Origin: DASUNP01 sp963728545
GTDB taxonomy: Bacteria; Acidobacteriota; Blastocatellia; UBA7656
Assembly (NCBI GenBank): GCA_963728545.1
Contig: CAVSKO010000003.1
Span: 2,976,001 to 3,040,000, forward strand
DNA: 64,000 nt
Direction of reading: 5' to 3'
This document shows, one piece after another, positions 26,528 through 36,353 of this stretch. The stretch's first letter is position 1, and every line of letters starts with the position of its first letter. Position numbers and translations under genes: made by a program. Under the pieces are notes generated by a model. It did no database searches. It saw only the letters and a list, made by a program, of their open reading frames with translations, and had not been told where the DNA came from.

Positions 26528-27347
26528 CGAGCACCTCCCTCATCGGAGCGAATTTGAAATCCGTAAGCAACCGCCGCAGCCGTCGTTCGGTGGCTTGAAG
26601 ATTGAAATAATGCGTCAGGGCGATCCGTCGCGGGAGCCTTATGCGCGGCTGCGCGGGGTCTATCTCCCACGGGTGAAGATAAAAAGCTACGGGGTGCCCT
26701 TCACTGTTGATCGCGCGAAACGCGCGGCGCGTGAATCTGTACGGGTAGATGCGAAAGTAAGCCCCGCCCGCCACGGGAAGATTGCGGCCCAGCACGCGCC
26801 AGGTTGAAATCGGAAACTCCGTCAGCGTGCGCTCGCCGGCTTCGATTTGATAAGGCCAGCGCGGCGCGCCCTCTATTCCGTAGCGATAGTTGAGCACCGG
26901 AAAGATGCTCGAATCATAACGAATGCCAAGCTCGCCCAGCACCTCAAGCGCCCAGAGCGATTGCTCTGTTATCGAAAAAAACGGCGCGCGATGACCCAGG
27001 ACTTTCTGCCCCGTTAGCGATTCGAGATGGCTGAGAGCCCGGCCCATCTCTTCGCGAAACAGATCGGGCGTCTGTTTGTAAATAAACGAGTGTGAATAGC
27101 CGTGCGTGCCTATCTCGTGACCGGCTGCGGCAATCTCGCGCACAAGCTCGGGGTGTCGCTCGGCCACATATCCGAGTATGAAAAAAGTCGCGCGCGTCTT
27201 CTTGTCATCGAGCAGGTCTAAAAGCCGTCGCCCCACAGGGGCGATGCGGTCTTCGTAGCCGTCCCAGTCGGTGTGCGGTATTTCCAGCCCTTGATACCAG
27301 TCTTCAAAATCGATTGTTAAAGCGTTGACGACTTCGGTTCGTTTCAT
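26517..27347 (-). CDS. Polysaccharide deacetylase, XrtA/PEP-CTERM-associated type
   Basis: 276 aa from the ATG at 27347 (MKRTEVVNALTIDFEDWYQ). An upstream in-frame GTG at 27383 lies inside repeat copy B and is unlikely to be used. NodB-fold motifs are TIDFEDW, HEIGTHGYSH (metal-binding His-x4-His type) and RAPFFS. The C-terminal part (LHPWEIDP onwards) resembles the extra domain of the exosortase-associated deacetylase family. It removes acetyl groups from the glycan. No exosortase gene is present in the window. Confidence 0.9.
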   Translation of the reverse strand: MKRTEVVNALTIDFEDWYQGLEIPHTDWDGYEDRIAPVGRRLLDLLDDKKTRATFFILGYVAERHPELVREIAAAGHEIGTHGYSHSFIYKQTPDLFREEMGRALSHLESLTGQKVLGHRAPFFSITEQSLWALEVLGELGIRYDSSIFPVLNYRYGIEGAPRWPYQIEAGERTLTEFPISTWRVLGRNLPVAGGAYFRIYPYRFTRRAFRAINSEGHPVAFYLHPWEIDPAQPRIRLPRRIALTHYFNLQATERRLRRLLTDFKFAPMREVLGVG

Positions 27348-27378
27348 CTTCAGTTCTTTTAGAGCGAATGCAAGAAGA

Positions 27379-27499
27379 TTCACCGCAGAGACACAGAGGA
27401 CACAGAGCGGGCGCAGAGCAGATGTTGGTTTTCTCTGCGCCCCCGCCGCGTGCGAAGCACATCATCGGCCATATGCGTCCTCTGTGTCTCTGCGGTGAA
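27379..27499. repeat. Palindromic repeat, copy B, with interrupted right arm
   Basis: The left arm (27379-27418) and the 14-nt loop match copy A apart from one base (GAGGACAC for GAGAACAC). In the right arm, CTCTGCGCCC is followed by about 35 unrelated bases (starting CCGCCGCGTGCG, ending ATATGCG) in place of GCTCTGTG, then TCCTCTGTGTCTCTGCGGTGAA resumes. It lies between the AsnB and deacetylase genes. Confidence 0.9.
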
Positions 27500-27546
27500 A
27501 TATTTCTCAAATCCCATACATTTAATTGGAATCCGCTTTAGTTCTC

Positions 27547-29463
27547 TTAATCGATAAACTCGCGATGCCACAGCTCAAGCATCATCAGTGTCCATAGCTG
27601 CGGGCCGTAATCGCGGCGGCCCGTCGTGTGTTGGTTGACCAGATGACTTATCGCGTCTCGCTTGAAGTAGCCGCGCCCCATCATCTTGTCGGACAGGACC
27701 GTGTCCGCGAGCAGCCCTTTTAGCTTGCCGCGAAACCAGTGGCCGACCGGGACGCCGAATCCCATCTTGCGGCGCATCAGGTTTTCTTCGGGCAGTATGC
27801 CTTTCAACGCCTGTTTCAACAGGTGCTTCGTCGTAAGACGGCGCATCTTGTAATGCGCAGGGAGGCTCGCGGCGAATTCTAAGACCGGGTGGTCAAGAAA
27901 CGGCGCGCGCGCTTCGAGCGAAACGGCCATGCTGGCGATATTGACTTTGACCAGCAAATCGTTCGGCAAGTAATTGTCGGTGTCGGCGCGCATCACGCGG
28001 TCGACTATGTCTATCTCGCCGTTGCCCGCGAACCATTGCTGCATGTAGGCGAGCGGGTCAGAGCCTGCTTGATTAAAGAACTCTCGCGTGCATAACTCGG
28101 TCTTTAGTTCATCGCCGATAGAGCTTGTCAGCGCCAGGTAGCGCGATGCGCGCGGGCGCGACATCACGCCGAGCAGCCGGCGAACCCTGCCATAGGGCGA
28201 GCGAGCGGCGCGCGCCGTAGGAATGGCTCCTATAGCCGGTTTCAAGACTCGTTCCCTCAACAAACGCGGGAGCCGGTCGTAACGCTCGCCTATCTGCATC
28301 GCGGCGTAACGCTCGTAACCGGCGAAGCACTCATCGCTGCCGTCGCCGCTCAAAGCAACCGTCACATGCTCGCGAGTCATCTTTGACAGGTAGTATGTCG
28401 GTATGGCCGACGAGTCCGCGTAAGGCTCTCCGTAATGGCGCACAAGCGTGGGCAGAACTTCTACGGCATCCGGGCGCACTATGAACTCGTGGTGGTCGGT
28501 GCCGAACCTGTCGGCCACGCGCCGCGCGTGCTCGATCTCGCTGAAATCCTGCTCTTCAAAACCGATTGAAAACGTCTTGACGCGCTCACTTGAAAGCTCG
28601 CTCATCAAAGCGACAACGGCGCTTGAGTCGATCCCGCCCGAAAGAAAAGCGCCGAGCGGCACGTCCGACATCAAGCGCACGCGGACGGCGTCGCGCAACA
28701 ACTCGATTGCGCGCTCTCCCGCTTCCTGTTCACTGATGCGAATCTTTTTCGTGAAGTCGAGCGACCAGTAACGATGAATCTCTACCTCGCCTCCCTGCCA
28801 CACAAGCGTATGTCCGGGTTCCAGCTTGTGTATGTTTTCAAATGCCGTCATCGGCGCGGGCACACATAGAAAAGAGAGGTAGTGAGATATCGCTTCGACG
28901 TTTGCCTGTCGCCGTACGTCCGGGTGTTCGAGCAGGGCTTGAAACTCTGACGCGAAGATGAGCTTGCCGTTTACTATTGAATAGATGAGCGGCTTTTTGC
29001 CGACGCGGTCGCGCGCAAGCAGCAATCGTCGCTTGCGCTCGTCCCAGAGCGCGAAAGCAAACATCCCGCGCAGGTAAGCGGGCGCGTCCAGGCCATACTG
29101 CTCATAAGCATGGACGATTGCTTCGGTATCGGTTCTCGTATAAAAGCTGTGGCCTTTTGATTCCAGGTCCGTTCGAAGCTCGGCGTAGTTATAGATCTCG
29201 CCGTTGAGCACGACCCAGACGGTCTTATCTTCATTGTGAATCGGCTGCCGCCCGGTGGCGAGATCGATAATCGCAAGACGGCGCATGCCGAGCGCGACCG
29301 AGCCGTTCTGAAACCGGCTCTGGGAGCCACTTTCAGGGGGCACGCTTGTGTAGTAGCCTTCGTCATCCGGCCCGCGATGAGCTATCCGAGCGCACATACG
29401 CTCGATCAAGCTTGCGTCTATAGGCCGTCCCGTCGAATCAGCTACGCCGACAATTCCGCACAC
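27547..29463 (-). CDS. asnB: Asparagine synthase (glutamine-hydrolysing), exopolysaccharide-associated
   Basis: 638 aa starting at GTG with AAAGG upstream. The N-terminal class II amidotransferase domain begins MCGIVGV with nucleophile Cys2 and has GEIYNY. The synthetase domain has the pyrophosphatase loop SGGIDSSAV and SGDGSDE. Long AsnB paralogues in exosortase-type polysaccharide loci transfer amide nitrogen to a sugar or peptide part of the glycan rather than to free aspartate. The same role is likely here, given the glycosyltransferases around it. Confidence 0.93.
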   Translation of the reverse strand: MCGIVGVADSTGRPIDASLIERMCARIAHRGPDDEGYYTSVPPESGSQSRFQNGSVALGMRRLAIIDLATGRQPIHNEDKTVWVVLNGEIYNYAELRTDLESKGHSFYTRTDTEAIVHAYEQYGLDAPAYLRGMFAFALWDERKRRLLLARDRVGKKPLIYSIVNGKLIFASEFQALLEHPDVRRQANVEAISHYLSFLCVPAPMTAFENIHKLEPGHTLVWQGGEVEIHRYWSLDFTKKIRISEQEAGERAIELLRDAVRVRLMSDVPLGAFLSGGIDSSAVVALMSELSSERVKTFSIGFEEQDFSEIEHARRVADRFGTDHHEFIVRPDAVEVLPTLVRHYGEPYADSSAIPTYYLSKMTREHVTVALSGDGSDECFAGYERYAAMQIGERYDRLPRLLRERVLKPAIGAIPTARAARSPYGRVRRLLGVMSRPRASRYLALTSSIGDELKTELCTREFFNQAGSDPLAYMQQWFAGNGEIDIVDRVMRADTDNYLPNDLLVKVNIASMAVSLEARAPFLDHPVLEFAASLPAHYKMRRLTTKHLLKQALKGILPEENLMRRKMGFGVPVGHWFRGKLKGLLADTVLSDKMMGRGYFKRDAISHLVNQHTTGRRDYGPQLWTLMMLELWHREFID

Positions 29464-29476
29464 TTAGTTTTACCTT

Positions 29477-30895
29477 TTATAACCTGTTGCCTGCCGAAAC
29501 CCTGACAGGGTCGCTCGCCAGCGTACTCGACACAGCGGTAGCAGGGACGAGCGGCCCGACCTTTGCCATTTGAAGCGCCACCTGGGCCTGTTTTCGAGCC
29601 TTGGCCTCGCGCCTCAACTCAAACCCGATGCTGATGAATATGAAGAAGAACCCGTAAAGCTGCGCGCGGTGTCTGTAGGCCGTTCCGGTATTTGACTGGT
29701 ACAGCGCATAAGCGAACAACAATCCAACCACGAAAATGCAGATGGCGAAGCTTTGGCGGAGACGATGCTTGATGGCAAACCAGTATCCTTTGATCATCAA
29801 GGGAAACAGCGCCCACCACACGATCTGCTCGGGAAGCGTTATCAACTGCCGCAGGTTGGTTATCATCCACGGGAACGGCGCGAACAACACGTATAACAAC
29901 CCTATCGGCAAGAAGCCCAGCGCGGCCTGCGGGTCTGTGATGTCGACGTCGCCTCCGAATCCTGACCCCGCAGCTTTCGATGCCCACACCCGTCCTGACT
30001 GTATGAGTTTCAGGTCGAAAGCTTGCTGGGCTACATCTCCGGCTCCGAAATATACAAACGCCATTCCGACTATCAGCACTAGAAAGCTGCCTTGCAGCAC
30101 GCGCAAGGGGGTGAATCTCTTGCCCGTCAGAAGGAACGTCCCCGCTATGGCGACAAAGATAATGTATGCCGCGTAATGGCGCAGCGAAAACAGGCAGAAC
30201 AAGCTCACCAGCAAAAGCAATAAGTTCTTCAGGCCGTACTTGCTCCGCAGCTTGAGCGTGAAGAGTGTGCAAAGACAGATGCACAAAACAATCGGCGCGT
30301 CTTTTAGCGCCTGTGATGACCATAAGACCATCGAAGGCGCGAAGGCGGTCATAAGCGCAGCCATGCGGGCCACGCGCAGGTGCGGATAAACTATCATCGC
30401 GATCTTATAGACGCAGATGCAAGCGGCTGCTCCGAGAACCGAGTTGATCAATTGAAGCGCGAACTGGTTTTGCCCTATCACGTAATAGACCGCGCCGACG
30501 TAATAAAACATTCCCCAGCCCGACCTGTTATGGGTCGTGTAGTTGACAAGCCAGGGCGCATTCGGATCGACCAGTCCTTGCCACGACTGGCTCAACGCGT
30601 TGCCGAAAGCGTCGTACGTGATGGAATCGCCGCCAAAGAACGCCTGCATGCTTTTGTAGTAGATCAGCGACGCGACTATCCATCGCGCCAGCAGCGCGGC
30701 GGTAAACAACCGCAGCAAGAATTGCTTGTCGTCGCTTTTATCTCGCAGGATGACCCAGACACAGGCCAGGGCCGCAACGATGCCCGTGATCACTGCCATA
30801 CCGATGTTGGGATAAACGGCTAACGCGTAGCCAAGATGCAAAGACGCGTAGCAAAGCCCCAGTAAAAATAGGATCGTAAGAATTTTATTGCGCAT
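29477..30895 (-). CDS. Polytopic membrane protein, GT-C/polymerase-like
   Basis: 472 aa from the ATG at 30895 (MRNKILTILFLLG); the frame is open to 30955, but that overlaps the upstream glycosyltransferase. About 11 transmembrane helices. An early periplasmic loop has FFGGDSITYDAFGNALS, and later LWSSQALKDAPIV, recalling GT-C mannosyltransferase-like proteins and EpsG-like polymerases. It may assemble or extend the glycan on the outer face of the inner membrane. Family assignment is uncertain. Confidence 0.65.
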   Translation of the reverse strand: MRNKILTILFLLGLCYASLHLGYALAVYPNIGMAVITGIVAALACVWVILRDKSDDKQFLLRLFTAALLARWIVASLIYYKSMQAFFGGDSITYDAFGNALSQSWQGLVDPNAPWLVNYTTHNRSGWGMFYYVGAVYYVIGQNQFALQLINSVLGAAACICVYKIAMIVYPHLRVARMAALMTAFAPSMVLWSSQALKDAPIVLCICLCTLFTLKLRSKYGLKNLLLLLVSLFCLFSLRHYAAYIIFVAIAGTFLLTGKRFTPLRVLQGSFLVLIVGMAFVYFGAGDVAQQAFDLKLIQSGRVWASKAAGSGFGGDVDITDPQAALGFLPIGLLYVLFAPFPWMITNLRQLITLPEQIVWWALFPLMIKGYWFAIKHRLRQSFAICIFVVGLLFAYALYQSNTGTAYRHRAQLYGFFFIFISIGFELRREAKARKQAQVALQMAKVGPLVPATAVSSTLASDPVRVSAGNRL

Positions 30896-32030
30896 CAAGC
30901 TGATAACCACTCTCAACCAAAAAATCGACGCTCGTTTCGCGGACGACGCGCGCAAAAAGCTCTGCGCAGCGGCGCATAGAGTATCGCTGCTCGATTGTCT
31001 CGCGGCCCGCCGCCCCTAATCCGTTGCGAAGCGCGGGGTCATCGATAAGCGCTTCCAGATGATCGATCCAATCCGCGGCCGTCGAAGCCAGAAAACCGTT
31101 CTCGCCGTGACGTATCACCTCGCAATTGGTCCCGACCGCCGAGCATACCGTGGCGACTCCGACCGACATATAAAGCAAGGCTTTCATCGAGCATTTGCCG
31201 CGCGCCCACGCGTCGTCCGGCATGGGCATGATGCCTATATCAAATTTTGAAAGCTCTTCGACTTCGGTCGCCGCCGACCAGGGCCGCCACTCGAAGCTGA
31301 TGCCGGGCAAAACGGGTTCACGGTCAGATACGATTCGAAGCTCGACCCGGCGGCGCGCAAGCAACTCGGCGAGCGTGGGGGCGAACATCTCCAGATGAGT
31401 CTGCGATGTAGAGCTTCCCATCCACCCAACTACTACGCGTGTGTTTGATCCATTCTTACCAACTGGTCGATAGCAGTCCGTGTTGACGCTGGACGGAATA
31501 ACGGTGACTCGCCGGTTATACTGGCGCGCGTAATCGGCCAGATACGAATTGCCCGTGACTACGTGTGAGCTTATGCGGCAGATGGTCGCCGTCTTGCGCG
31601 GAAACTTCAGCCAGCCGAACCGGCGATTGGCTTGCGTTGTGTTCAATAAAAATATCGCGTCGTCGAAATCATATATAACGGGCTTGCCTAACAGCTTGAC
31701 CGCGCGTTCGAGCAGAGCAGGCCCGCCAATCGAAGCCGCCCTGTGAATCAGCACGACATCGTAGCGGGCGGTCGCGGCCACGTCTGCGAAGCGGCGGAGG
31801 AAGCGGGCCACACCGGCAACGGCTTTCAAGGCATGGCGTCCCGGTTTGTGCAAATGTCGCATCAGAGCTTCATCGGCAAAAGGAATCAGGTCAACCGAGA
31901 TGCCTTGAGCCTTGAGAAGCGGCATCCACTGCTCTATGCGATAACGCTGGCTGGGCGAAGTCGCGGGCGGATACGGCACAAGAGCGCAAACCCGTATCGC
32001 ATCCGTGTTACTGCCGTTGTTGCCTTTCAT
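30885..32030 (-). CDS. Glycosyltransferase family 4
   Basis: 381 aa from the ATG at 32030; a TTG start 18 nt upstream (32048) is possible. GT-B fold with ALVPYPPATSPSQRYRIEQW at the N-terminus, VVGWMGSSTSQTHLEM at the start of the second domain, and GIMPMPDDAWARGKCSMKALLYMSVGVATV as the donor site. Overlaps the following membrane-protein gene by 11 nt. Confidence 0.9.
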   Translation of the reverse strand: MKGNNGSNTDAIRVCALVPYPPATSPSQRYRIEQWMPLLKAQGISVDLIPFADEALMRHLHKPGRHALKAVAGVARFLRRFADVAATARYDVVLIHRAASIGGPALLERAVKLLGKPVIYDFDDAIFLLNTTQANRRFGWLKFPRKTATICRISSHVVTGNSYLADYARQYNRRVTVIPSSVNTDCYRPVGKNGSNTRVVVGWMGSSTSQTHLEMFAPTLAELLARRRVELRIVSDREPVLPGISFEWRPWSAATEVEELSKFDIGIMPMPDDAWARGKCSMKALLYMSVGVATVCSAVGTNCEVIRHGENGFLASTAADWIDHLEALIDDPALRNGLGAAGRETIEQRYSMRRCAELFARVVRETSVDFLVESGYQLDAQ

Positions 32031-32034
32031 TTTA

Positions 32035-33013
32035 TTAGAGCCTTGCAACCTGATCCGGGCCGAGCGCGGTAAAAAGATAGTTCAGCCATTCCGCGTGCCC
32101 TGCTATGCGATCTTTTTGGACAGGCCCGTCAGGAGTCAAATGATAATAGCGATAACCAAGAGGGCCGAGTATCTCTTCCAACAACCGTTCGCTTCCGCGA
32201 TCTTTCAAGACCTCGCACACTATCAAGGGATGATCTCTCTTGATCGCTTCGATCATCCCGCACAGCACATCCGGCTCGGTGCTCTCGGTATCGATCTTTA
32301 CCAGATCGAACGCGGCGCAATCCTTTATCTTTAATAAAGCGATCAAGCGTTATTACGGGCACCGTCGTGCTGCGCAATTCGCCGGTCGTCCGCATAAACT
32401 CGAAAGAGAGGCTTGAGCTTGTAGGCAGGCCCGCGTCAACGTGAAAGAATTCTGCCTTTCCTTCTGCCTGACCAACGGCGGCTCGCAAGCATTCGACATT
32501 CGACATTCGATTCAAGCCTATGTTCTTTTGTAGCCGCTCGTGTATTTTCGGCAGCGGCTCAAAAGCATAGACCGCTCCGTTCGGATTGGCATGCGCGGCA
32601 AGCAGCGTGTAGAACCCGACATAAGCGCCCACATCCAGAGTCACGTCTGCTCGCGAAGCCAGCCGGAAGAAGAGCGGAACGGTTTCCGGCTCGTAGCCGC
32701 TCAGCCCGCGCCAGTATAGTTGATTCGACACCCAATCATCGCCGCGGAACCACAGCCTCAGATACTGTCCATTCGGGAGCTTGCAGCTTACCTTCCCGAC
32801 TTTATGCATATGCTTGATGACGAACTCCGAGTGTAACCCCGTAGCGTTTGATAAGCTACGCAAGGTCGAAGTCGCTACGAAGTTGAACGGCTGCGAAGAG
32901 CGCAGCTTTTTTAATGCGCCCTTGATAAATCCCTTCTCTTCATAATGGATTGAATCGTTGTCTGCGGCCTCCGTCACAGATTTTGATAAAGAATAAGGGT
33001 TGCTGTTCATCAT
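32035..33013 (-). CDS. FkbM family methyltransferase, frameshifted
   Basis: Frame one from 33013 holds LDVGAYVGFYTLLAAHANPNG (SAM motif I), YAFEPLPKIHERLQKNIGLN and VPVITLDRFIKDKGLRRV. Frame two to 32035 holds DLVKIDTESTEPDVLCGM and VCEVLKDRGSERLLEEIL. The total of 979 nt has one base too many. Removing one T from GTTCGATC on the minus strand (32304-32311) joins them as LRRVDLVKIDTEST, exactly the FkbM signature (325 aa). FkbM enzymes O-methylate sugars. Artefact or true frameshift cannot be decided here. Confidence 0.88.
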
Positions 33014-33017
33014 AAAC

Positions 33018-34257
33018 TCAAGCGATCTGGCGCAGCTTTTCTTTCGCTTGAACGACGTCTCGATAAAGCGCGAGTTGCCGCTCGCAGGCCGGTTCCAGCG
33101 CGTAATGAGTCTCTGCCGCGCGGCGACAGCGGCTCGCCAGTTCGGGGTCTTTCAAAAGCTGTTGAAGCTCTTTGATCGCGCTGAGGTATGCGTCGTCGGA
33201 ATGTTCTTGGACTATAACGCCGACTCGCTCTCGCCGTATGATGTCATCCGTGTCGCTCACGTTCGGCGTGGTGATGACCGGCATTCCTACGGCCCAGTAT
33301 TCGCCTATTTTTGTCGGCGAGCAGCCATGCTCGCTTATCCCCTGAGTAAGAAAAGACAATCCTGCTTGATGATCGGTCAGCTCGCCGGGAACCGCCGAAT
33401 AAGGCACAGAGTGCAGAGACCACAAATCTCCCGGCAGATTGCCAGTGCTGAGCATCGAAGCGACAAGCTCCGGCTCAGCGCGGGAAAGCACTCGCAGATG
33501 CACGCGCCTCATCTGGCGAGAAGCGGCGGCAACAAAGCGCCCTATATGATCCAGGATGTAGCGCCCGCCCACGCTGCCGTTATAGACGAACCGCAGCAGG
33601 TCCCGCTCGCGCTCAGGTTTCGCTTCGCTGAATCGAAAATGATTCAGGTCAACACAGCTTGGAACAACGATTACCGGTGTCGCCTTGCGCTGTACATGAG
33701 GAAGAGAGTCAATCGCTTTCTTAGCGCGGTGCGATAAAGCAACGATGCCGTCGGCGCGCGAGTACAATCGATGCTCAAGGAACTTTGCAATGCGATGCGG
33801 CATCGAGCCTGCCTGCCATACGCCCCCATCCACCTGTTCATCGGGATAAAAACCTTCATTGTGATAAACAAGTTTTGTTCGCAACAGCTCGGCCAGACAT
33901 ATTCCTATCAGCCCACCTATAAACGTGCGCGCGTGAATGATGTCAGGCCGTGAGCCGAGCCGCGAGGCAACGGCTCGCGCCAAACCTTGAGCGATGTCAA
34001 AAGCCGTCGCGGGAACTTTCGGGCGCTTGTGGTAACGCAAGGGTATCCATCGCACTCCGAGTTGTTCGAGCGACTGCTTAATCTCTGCTATCTCGTCCGA
34101 GCGGGCGAAGTCGACGGGTTTTTCAAACGTGACGAGCGTTAGATCGAACGCCCGTTCGCGCGAGCATCTTTACAGCGGGCAAAACGAGCGATTGGCCCAG
34201 CGGCTCGGCGGCCCCCCAATAAACGATGTAGAGCACGCGCGGTCTTTCCGCTGTCAT
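33018..34257 (-). CDS. Glycosyltransferase family 4, frameshifted
   Basis: The true start is the ATG at 34257, 1 nt after the upstream GT2 stop. Frame one reads MTAERPRVLYIVYWGAAEP to LARTG; frame two continues DLTLVTFEKPVDFARSDEI and then the long C-terminal part with VPSCVDLNHFRF, FVYNGSVGGRYILD and CSPTKIGEYWAVGMPVITT. The 1240 nt have one extra base. Removing a T from GTTCGATC on the minus strand (34142-34149) gives RTGVDLTLVTFE and a 412-aa GT-B enzyme. Confidence 0.88.
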
Positions 34258-34258
34258 C

Positions 34259-35173
34259 TTATGCAATCTCTGCCGTGTTGTGTGAAAACAGGCGGGCCAG
34301 CCGCCTGACGGGGAAATTCACCAGGTAAGCGGCCTGGCGAAAATCCATCATCACCGAGCGCGCAGCGCAGCGCACAAAATCGCGATAATTGCCCGCGTGA
34401 AAATGTGTCCCCGCGACCACCATATAATTTCTGGCAAGCGCAATACGACGCTGCGCCCGCAATTGCTCTCGGACGCCGTCCATAGCAAATCCTTTTTCAA
34501 GCACTCGGAAGCTGTCTTGCTCAAGCAGCGGGGCGTTGCGGCTCATATTCGAGCCGTGCTGGCGATAACAGGCCAATGGTTCGTCGATGTAGAGAAAGTC
34601 CGTGAGGGCCGCAACCCGCACCCACATATCCCAATCGGCGCACTGGCTCAACGCCGGATCAAAACCGCCCGACTCTATGAACAGCGCTCGCTCGCCCATC
34701 ACCGTAGTCGGAGTGGCTACGACGTTTCCTCGCAACAGCAAATCTTCTAAGGCGTGTGCCTGCCGGCGGCTGCGGCTCACACTGATGGGCGCGAGGTCCG
34801 GGCCCGTTATAGTGAAAGCAGAATAACAGATTCGATAATCTTTATGATCGGCCATCGCGGCCAGTTGTCTTTCGAGCTTAAGAGGCGTCCAGGTGTCATC
34901 CGCATCGAGAAAGGCTATGTAGCGGCCCTGGGCGCGCTCGATTCCGCGATTGCGGGCGATAGCGACGCCGCTTTTTTGCTGGCTGAAGTAACGCACTTTC
35001 GAATGATAGCTGCGCATGATCGCTTCGGTGTCATCCGTAGACCCATCATCAATGACCAGGATTTCAAAGTCCTGGAAAGACTGCCGCAGCACGCTATCAA
35101 CGGCCTCCGCCAGATAATGCGCCGCGTTGTGCGCGGGGATGATTACAGATACTTCCGGCATAAAAGAATTCAT
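34259..35173 (-). CDS. Glycosyltransferase family 2
   Basis: 304 aa with a GT-A fold: VSVIIPAHNAAHYLAEAVDSVL at the N-terminus, FEILVIDDGSTDDT, and the metal-binding DXD in FLDADDTW. QCADWDMWVR is the usual C-terminal acceptor motif. Adds a sugar with inversion, cytoplasmic. Tightly packed between two GT4 genes. Confidence 0.93.
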   Translation of the reverse strand: MNSFMPEVSVIIPAHNAAHYLAEAVDSVLRQSFQDFEILVIDDGSTDDTEAIMRSYHSKVRYFSQQKSGVAIARNRGIERAQGRYIAFLDADDTWTPLKLERQLAAMADHKDYRICYSAFTITGPDLAPISVSRSRRQAHALEDLLLRGNVVATPTTVMGERALFIESGGFDPALSQCADWDMWVRVAALTDFLYIDEPLACYRQHGSNMSRNAPLLEQDSFRVLEKGFAMDGVREQLRAQRRIALARNYMVVAGTHFHAGNYRDFVRCAARSVMMDFRQAAYLVNFPVRRLARLFSHNTAEIA

Positions 35174-35183
35174 TTAATAACGA

Positions 35184-36347
35184 TCAGTCGCGGGCAGCCG
35201 CGTTTAGCTTTTGGCCGACTGCCGTCGGGTGACCGTTTAAAGCTTTTGCATAAATCGCTTCGTATGAGCGAACCATATCTTCAAAGCAAAATTTAGATAG
35301 AACTTTTTCACGCCCCGCGCCCGCCATCTGCTGCCGCTTATCGGGATTGTTGAGCAGATCAACCACGGCCTCTGCCAGAGCCTTGCTGTTTGCGGGAGGC
35401 ACAAGTACTCCGTCTACGCCGTCATCTACGATTTCGGGGATGCCGCCCACGCGCGTAGCGACAACCGGCGTGCCTATGTAGAGCGATTCCGTAAGCACGA
35501 GCCCGAACGCTTCCGCGAGGCTCGGAAGAACGACCAGGTCGGCTGCCGCCATCAGGTCCGCAGAATCTTTGCGAAACCCGAGGAATGAAACCGAGTCCTG
35601 ACAGCCGAGCGAGTGGACTTGATCTCGATAAGCCGCCTCGTATGTGCCCGCGCCAGCCACCAGCAATCGCACAGGGCGATTGGCGCGGCGCTTTATTTCG
35701 TCGAGCGCTTCAAACAAGTAGCGATGCCCTTTCTCCTCGTGGAGCCGCGCGACGACGAGCAACAGATAACCGTCTTCGGCCCCAAACTCCCGGCGAAGCG
35801 ACCGGCGGGTTTCGGGGCCGGAAAGCTTGGCGCGGTCGAAATCGATGCCGTTTAAGACGACGTGAACTTTTTCAAGCGGAGCGCCTTCAACATCGATCAG
35901 GTGATCCGCCGTATGCTCGGAGACTGCGATAACGCCGTGGCTCAGGCGCGTGCACAAGCGGTCCAATCCCACGTGCCATCTCTTGCCGATGCGCGTGTGA
36001 TAATCCGAATAATGCCGGGTCAGCATTCGTGTGCGCGTTCGCGCGCATGCTCCGGCCAGCAACCCGATCACCGAAGGCTCGAACAGATGCGTGTGAAGAA
36101 TATCAATTCGGCGGCGGCGCAGGAATCGAGCTAACCGAACAAGGCCGAGCGCGTACTCGGCGCGACTGCGGCAATTGCAACTAAAACACTCTACGCCTTG
36201 AGATTCCATGTATTCGCGCAGCCAGGGCGCTATCGGGTTGAGAGTGGCGAACAACATCTCGTAGCGGCTTCGGTCATGCCACCTGGCGAGTTGTGGGAAA
36301 AAACCGCTCGTGTCGCCGTCTTGAGCAAAGTGCAAAATGCGTTGCAT
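35184..36347 (-). CDS. Glycosyltransferase family 4
   Basis: 387 aa with a GT-B fold: LHFAQDGDTSGFFPQLARW, IDILHTHLFEPSVIGLLAG, VVARLHEEKGHRYLFEAL and the donor motif PSLAEAFGLVLTESLYIGTP, followed by ATRVGGIPEIVDDGVDG. The Glu-x7-Glu retaining-enzyme motif is intact. Member of the glycosyltransferase run of the operon. Confidence 0.94.
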   Translation of the reverse strand: MQRILHFAQDGDTSGFFPQLARWHDRSRYEMLFATLNPIAPWLREYMESQGVECFSCNCRSRAEYALGLVRLARFLRRRRIDILHTHLFEPSVIGLLAGACARTRTRMLTRHYSDYHTRIGKRWHVGLDRLCTRLSHGVIAVSEHTADHLIDVEGAPLEKVHVVLNGIDFDRAKLSGPETRRSLRREFGAEDGYLLLVVARLHEEKGHRYLFEALDEIKRRANRPVRLLVAGAGTYEAAYRDQVHSLGCQDSVSFLGFRKDSADLMAAADLVVLPSLAEAFGLVLTESLYIGTPVVATRVGGIPEIVDDGVDGVLVPPANSKALAEAVVDLLNNPDKRQQMAGAGREKVLSKFCFEDMVRSYEAIYAKALNGHPTAVGQKLNAAARD

Positions 36348-36353
36348 CAGATA

